Source: Candidatus Omnitrophica bacterium UBA1562
GTDB lineage: Bacteria; Omnitrophota; Gorgyraeia; Gygaellales; Profunditerraquicolaceae
DNA length: 8,301 bases
Direction: 5' to 3'
Assembly: GCA_002322525.1 (NCBI GenBank)
Contig: DCOU01000041.1
Coordinates: 1 to 8,301 of the forward strand
Shown here: piece after piece, positions 5,291-8,301 of the stretch
Numbering within the stretch: the stretch's first letter is position 1
Layout of the letters: every line of letters begins with the position of its first letter
Position numbers and translations under genes: made by a program
Notes under the pieces: model-generated
The model's input: only the letters and a program-made list of their open reading frames with translations
Databases searched by the model: none
Told to the model about the DNA's origin: nothing

Positions 5291-6152
5291 TACTATTTTT
5301 CCTAAGCGTATTATTTAATACAGCAACTCTTAATTTATCTAAGATAATATTTCTTGGCCATTGATGTTTTAATAAATTCGTAAACCTTTTTAACCCTTCT
5401 TTGGTTAACTCATATTTTCCAGAAAGCAATATTAACTCTTTATTACGCAATAAAATATTTAAAGAAGAATTTGCAATTGCTAACACAATCTCTTCGTCTT
5501 CGCTACCAATTGCCTTAATCATTTTGTTGATCTCAAGCCAACCAATAGGCTGCATAACGTAAACCGCAGCTAAAAGAAAAAATTGCGCATTGATGAGGTT
5601 CTTAATAGTAATATCCGGCGTTACTTGCTTCGCTATTCTTCGGATATCCCCTCTAACCTGCTCGCCCAACTTCTTTAAAGATTCTTTATTTCTATCTTTA
5701 AAATCATAATAAATCACAGCGTCATTAGTTTTCTTAAGCATTTTTACTGGACCAAGCATGATGAAACTTTTATCTTTCTTATATTTTTGATCAACTATAA
5801 CAACCAATCTTTTCTTTAACTCTCTATGGTTAGCAAAAGCACCCAACTCAGCTATTGCGCCAGGGCTTTCAAGAATAATAACTATTACATGAACGCTCTT
5901 CGCTAATAAGTTTTCAAGACGCAAAAGATCTATTTGATTCTTCCGCTGAAGCAATTCATCAAATAATTCTTCCGGGTAAAAAACCTCAAGACTTGGATAG
6001 TATAAAACATCAAGCAACTCTCTACGCAGGGGATCCCTTAGGCTATTTCGAACACCATGTCCGCTCCCTATCAGAAAAACATTTAATTGATTCCTAATTA
6101 AAACTTGGAAGATGTATTTATGTATTAACGTTGCAATTTCTTTGTATATCAC
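5214..6152 (-). CDS. Retron type II-A effector: nucleoside deoxyribosyltransferase-like protein
   Basis: A 312-residue homologue of the Ec86/Eco1 effector, which assembles with msDNA and reverse transcriptase and is reported to deplete NAD when a phage triggers it. The NDT-like domain spans about 20-150: VFLIGSG (25-31), VFYPEELFDELL (57-68), LENLLA (79-84) and ESPGAIAELGAFAN (95-108). Glu102 in AELGAF corresponds to the essential Glu106 of the Ec86 effector by remembered alignment. LGPVKMLKK (133-141) is also conserved. The C-terminal 185-310 resembles the winged-helix-like end of that effector (YELTKEGLKRF), and the final HP residues match too. The start is GTG (6150-6152), supported by GAGG 6 nt upstream. 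The last 25 codons carry retron a1 and both msr hairpins. It lies 33 nt after the OLD gene. Confidence 0.92.
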   Translation of the reverse strand: MIYKEIATLIHKYIFQVLIRNQLNVFLIGSGHGVRNSLRDPLRRELLDVLYYPSLEVFYPEELFDELLQRKNQIDLLRLENLLAKSVHVIVIILESPGAIAELGAFANHRELKKRLVVIVDQKYKKDKSFIMLGPVKMLKKTNDAVIYYDFKDRNKESLKKLGEQVRGDIRRIAKQVTPDITIKNLINAQFFLLAAVYVMQPIGWLEINKMIKAIGSEDEEIVLAIANSSLNILLRNKELILLSGKYELTKEGLKRFTNLLKHQWPRNIILDKLRVAVLNNTLRKNSRWGAQVLSSADAQLLQLVDGANRHP

Positions 6153-6185
6153 TTAAGGCCTCACATCAAAAACAGTTAATGGAGC

Positions 6186-8141
6186 TTATTTAATCAGATA
6201 CCTCGGATCCTTTGGACAATTCTTTTCTGCCCACACTTTCAAGCGCTGATTTAGCCCATCTTCAAAATTACTTTCAAAAGGCCGCTCAAGTGAGTCAGAA
6301 CTAGATAACTCAGTCAACACAGTCAAAACGGAAGTTTCAACTTTTTGCTTTTTACGTAGTTCATCTAAAACGACCCATGGTTTGTCTTTAGAACCCGCTC
6401 CAGTTAGGTTACTATCCTTATCTATCCTTAACTCAAGATGTGTGTGTTCAAATGTAGGCATAGATAATCTATGGACAACCCGGGTTCCCTTTGCCCTAAT
6501 AGTTTCGATCTCTTGACAAATATCTTTGTTAGCCGTCCATGCCCCGTTTATTTTACCATCTCTACGATAAGGAGAGTCTGTATCATGAAGTATAGAAAAT
6601 GGAACACGAAATTCTTCCAAAATTCGCATAATTAATAACATAGTATATTTGCCACGGGCTCGAATTATCGCAGGCTTCCGACTAATTGGAAACTTTTCTG
6701 GGTACTTATTAATCAAAAATTCAAATGCCCCATACTCGGTATCGCCTTCCACAATCATAGGTAGTTGGCCAAAAAACATCTCCGCGAGCCCTTGATCAAA
6801 GCGGTTTAACATTTTTAAATTTTCTTTTTCATCTTCTGAGAACTTTACTGAGTCGCTTCTATAAGTTTTAGGCGTAGGATTGGCCTTATTTCTCTCTAAT
6901 CGAACTATGGTAGTATGGTCATTAAGCGGATCTATGAAAAGAGGTGAATGCGTAGCTAACATTATCTGCCACCTTCCGTCTTCAACTAAATCATAAAGAT
7001 ACCGACTTGCCGCTCGTATTGCATTCGGATGTAACGCAATTTCTGGCTCGTCTATAATTAACATATAGCCGGGAAGAGACAATTCTCCAGTTTGTTCTGC
7101 AAGCTGATCTTCAGGTTTTAGCCCAGAAAGCGCTGCAAGTTGTCTTTTAATATCCTCAATTTCAGTACTTTTTGCCTGCTTTGTTTCATCTTTCTTAGCG
7201 TTTCCCATTTCATTCTGAAGTTTTTTAATACGTTTTTGAAAATCTTCTGTTTTCCTTCGTTTCTGTTCTGCGATGTCCGATAAAGCCTTCAATCGTGAAC
7301 GTACTTGAAGCATTGTCCAAAATAATGCTCTTTGAGAACCAGTTCCTTGCTGCATCCATGATACTTCATCTCCTACATCAAGAAATTTAAGATGTGAGTT
7401 TTTAAGAAGCATCTGCAATGGATCAATTTTAACATCACCTATTCCTATATTAAAATTCATTTTAAGATCAGGGAAAATAGCATTATGCGATCGATTCAAG
7501 TCTCGTTCTAGTACATCGAGCTGATCCTTTTCTTTTTCAATGGGAGCCTTCGCCAAACTATTTACTTGGAGAATTGCTTGCCGCAAGTCCGATGTGTCAT
7601 CTTCCATCATTTGCTGTAACTTTTCGGCTACCGGCTGGAGTACTAATGTCATAAGCTTCTTATGCTCTTCTTGAGGATCATCAAGTGATCCAATGCGAAA
7701 AGGAACAGGCAATCGGCTTGCAAAGACTGTATCAAGGCCACTTGCTTTATCATCGGTTGCGTAGTTATTTAACTCTGGGTCCCAAGTTGTTCGAATCTTG
7801 CTCCATTTAGTTTCTGCGCTCCACTCCCATTTGCTTCTAACTACCAAAAGACCCTTTTCTTCGACTTTCCATTTTTCAGCAATATTCTCTATGCCACGAG
7901 GAATGTGAACCCAAATCTCCACAGTAGCAGGGGTACCAGCGGAACGCTTGCAAAGATCAGCTTCGGGATTAAATACTGCTGTCCCAAGAGCGAGTTCGTA
8001 AGCTCTTAGTACAGTAGACTTACCTGTATTATTCGTACCGACAAGGCATAAAATGTTATCAAGCGCAATATCACATCCCTCTGGTCCGATACACCCTATA
8101 TTACAGATACGCATCTTCGCTAAACGAGATATCTCAGCCAT
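6186..8141 (-). CDS. OLD-family ATPase/Toprim endonuclease
   Basis: A 651-residue class 1 OLD-like protein. The ABC/SMC-type ATPase head has Walker A GTNNTGKST (35-43), a signature-like QQGTGSQRALF (264-274), Walker B LIIDEPEIALHP (361-372) and the H-loop ATHSP (396-400). A coiled-coil insert runs about 285-345. The Toprim nuclease domain begins at PMIVEGDTEYGAFEFL (461-476, Glu465) and continues to HDTDSP (519-524, Asp520/Asp522). OLD proteins and the related GajA are nucleases used in phage exclusion, with ATPase-gated cleavage. ATG at 8139-8141 has GGAGA at a good distance. No GajB-type helicase follows; instead the NDT effector begins 33 nt after its stop, so it probably shares a transcript with the retron. 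Type I-B retrons use an ATPase-Toprim effector, so this gene could be a second effector. It could also be an independent defence gene. Confidence 0.9.
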   Translation of the reverse strand: MAEISRLAKMRICNIGCIGPEGCDIALDNILCLVGTNNTGKSTVLRAYELALGTAVFNPEADLCKRSAGTPATVEIWVHIPRGIENIAEKWKVEEKGLLVVRSKWEWSAETKWSKIRTTWDPELNNYATDDKASGLDTVFASRLPVPFRIGSLDDPQEEHKKLMTLVLQPVAEKLQQMMEDDTSDLRQAILQVNSLAKAPIEKEKDQLDVLERDLNRSHNAIFPDLKMNFNIGIGDVKIDPLQMLLKNSHLKFLDVGDEVSWMQQGTGSQRALFWTMLQVRSRLKALSDIAEQKRRKTEDFQKRIKKLQNEMGNAKKDETKQAKSTEIEDIKRQLAALSGLKPEDQLAEQTGELSLPGYMLIIDEPEIALHPNAIRAASRYLYDLVEDGRWQIMLATHSPLFIDPLNDHTTIVRLERNKANPTPKTYRSDSVKFSEDEKENLKMLNRFDQGLAEMFFGQLPMIVEGDTEYGAFEFLINKYPEKFPISRKPAIIRARGKYTMLLIMRILEEFRVPFSILHDTDSPYRRDGKINGAWTANKDICQEIETIRAKGTRVVHRLSMPTFEHTHLELRIDKDSNLTGAGSKDKPWVVLDELRKKQKVETSVLTVLTELSSSDSLERPFESNFEDGLNQRLKVWAEKNCPKDPRYLIK

Positions 8142-8213
8142 AGACTTTTCTCCATATTAAAGAAAAATTACAGACGCTTTACAAAACTCACTAGAGGCAT
8201 TTGATTTCTTTAA

Positions 8214-8301
8214 TTATAGTTTTCGCGCTCTTGTCTCAAGCTTGTCAATCAAAGGATAAGCTTTCTCTTTTAACATACCCGTTTTTTTAGCGATAGTGAC
8301 C
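8214..8301 (-). CDS. C-terminal end of an unidentified gene
   Basis: An open frame enters from the right edge and ends at TAA (8216-8214). The 28 visible residues, VTIAKKTGM...PLIDKLETRARKL, form an amphipathic, basic helix-rich tail compatible with a DNA-binding protein, but too short to name. It ends 72 nt before the OLD gene, with no terminator-like hairpin between, so co-transcription is possible. The gap is AT-rich and contains no convincing promoter. Confidence 0.45.
   Translation of the reverse strand, partial: VTIAKKTGMLKEKAYPLIDKLETRARKL

Noticed and set aside
6186..8141. Gabija system (GajA-like OLD protein)
   Set aside because: No UvrD-like GajB helicase follows; the downstream gene is the retron effector. 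The gene upstream is cut by the edge and its 28 visible residues show no helicase motif.

Overview
The window is gene-dense and AT-rich, and every gene I can support lies on the minus strand, so the description below follows transcription from high to low coordinates. The organism is probably an uncultured Gram-negative bacterium. The intergenic repeat built on TGTCATTGCGAGG...GCCGAAGCAATCTC resembles repeats I remember from candidate phyla such as Omnitrophota and from Nitrospirae-like genomes, but this taxonomic hint is weak.

Right half (8301 to about 4070) is a phage-defence locus. After the tail of an unidentified gene (8301-8214) comes an OLD-family ATPase with a Toprim nuclease domain (8141-6186). 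It is followed 33 nt later by a nucleoside deoxyribosyltransferase-like effector with a C-terminal winged-helix-like part (6152-5214), a retron msr-msd RNA (5290-5109) and a retron reverse transcriptase (5091-4144). A strong intrinsic terminator closes the unit (4089-4070). Effector, RNA and reverse transcriptase match the layout of retron Ec86/Eco1 (type II-A). The RNA can be folded by eye: a1/a2 pairing, two msr hairpins, and a 52-nt msd hairpin. Both msr hairpins and a1 lie inside the last 25 codons of the effector gene, so that stretch is coding and structural at once. The OLD nuclease directly upstream is not part of a classic type II-A retron and may be a second effector or a separate defence gene sharing the transcript.

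Centre (4031-3949) holds a tRNA-like gene with a long variable arm and a Leu-type body. Its anticodon loop reads UCC (Gly), and the end of its acceptor stem is imperfect.

Left-centre (3892-822) is a probable three-gene operon: a coiled-coil DUF2130 protein with a PD-(D/E)XK-like core, a 55-residue protein easily missed in annotation (2555-2388), and a phospholipase-D-like protein with a C-terminal replication-initiator-like region. The PLD gene starts 3 nt after the small gene and carries a palindromic repeat in frame in its first codons. A related repeat lies 6 nt beyond its stop.

Left end (683-1) is a two-gene nucleotidyltransferase module: a 67-residue protein overlapping a MNT/AbiEii-like nucleotidyltransferase. 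Its candidate promoter contains a 12-bp palindrome in the spacer, and the module runs into a third gene cut by the window edge.
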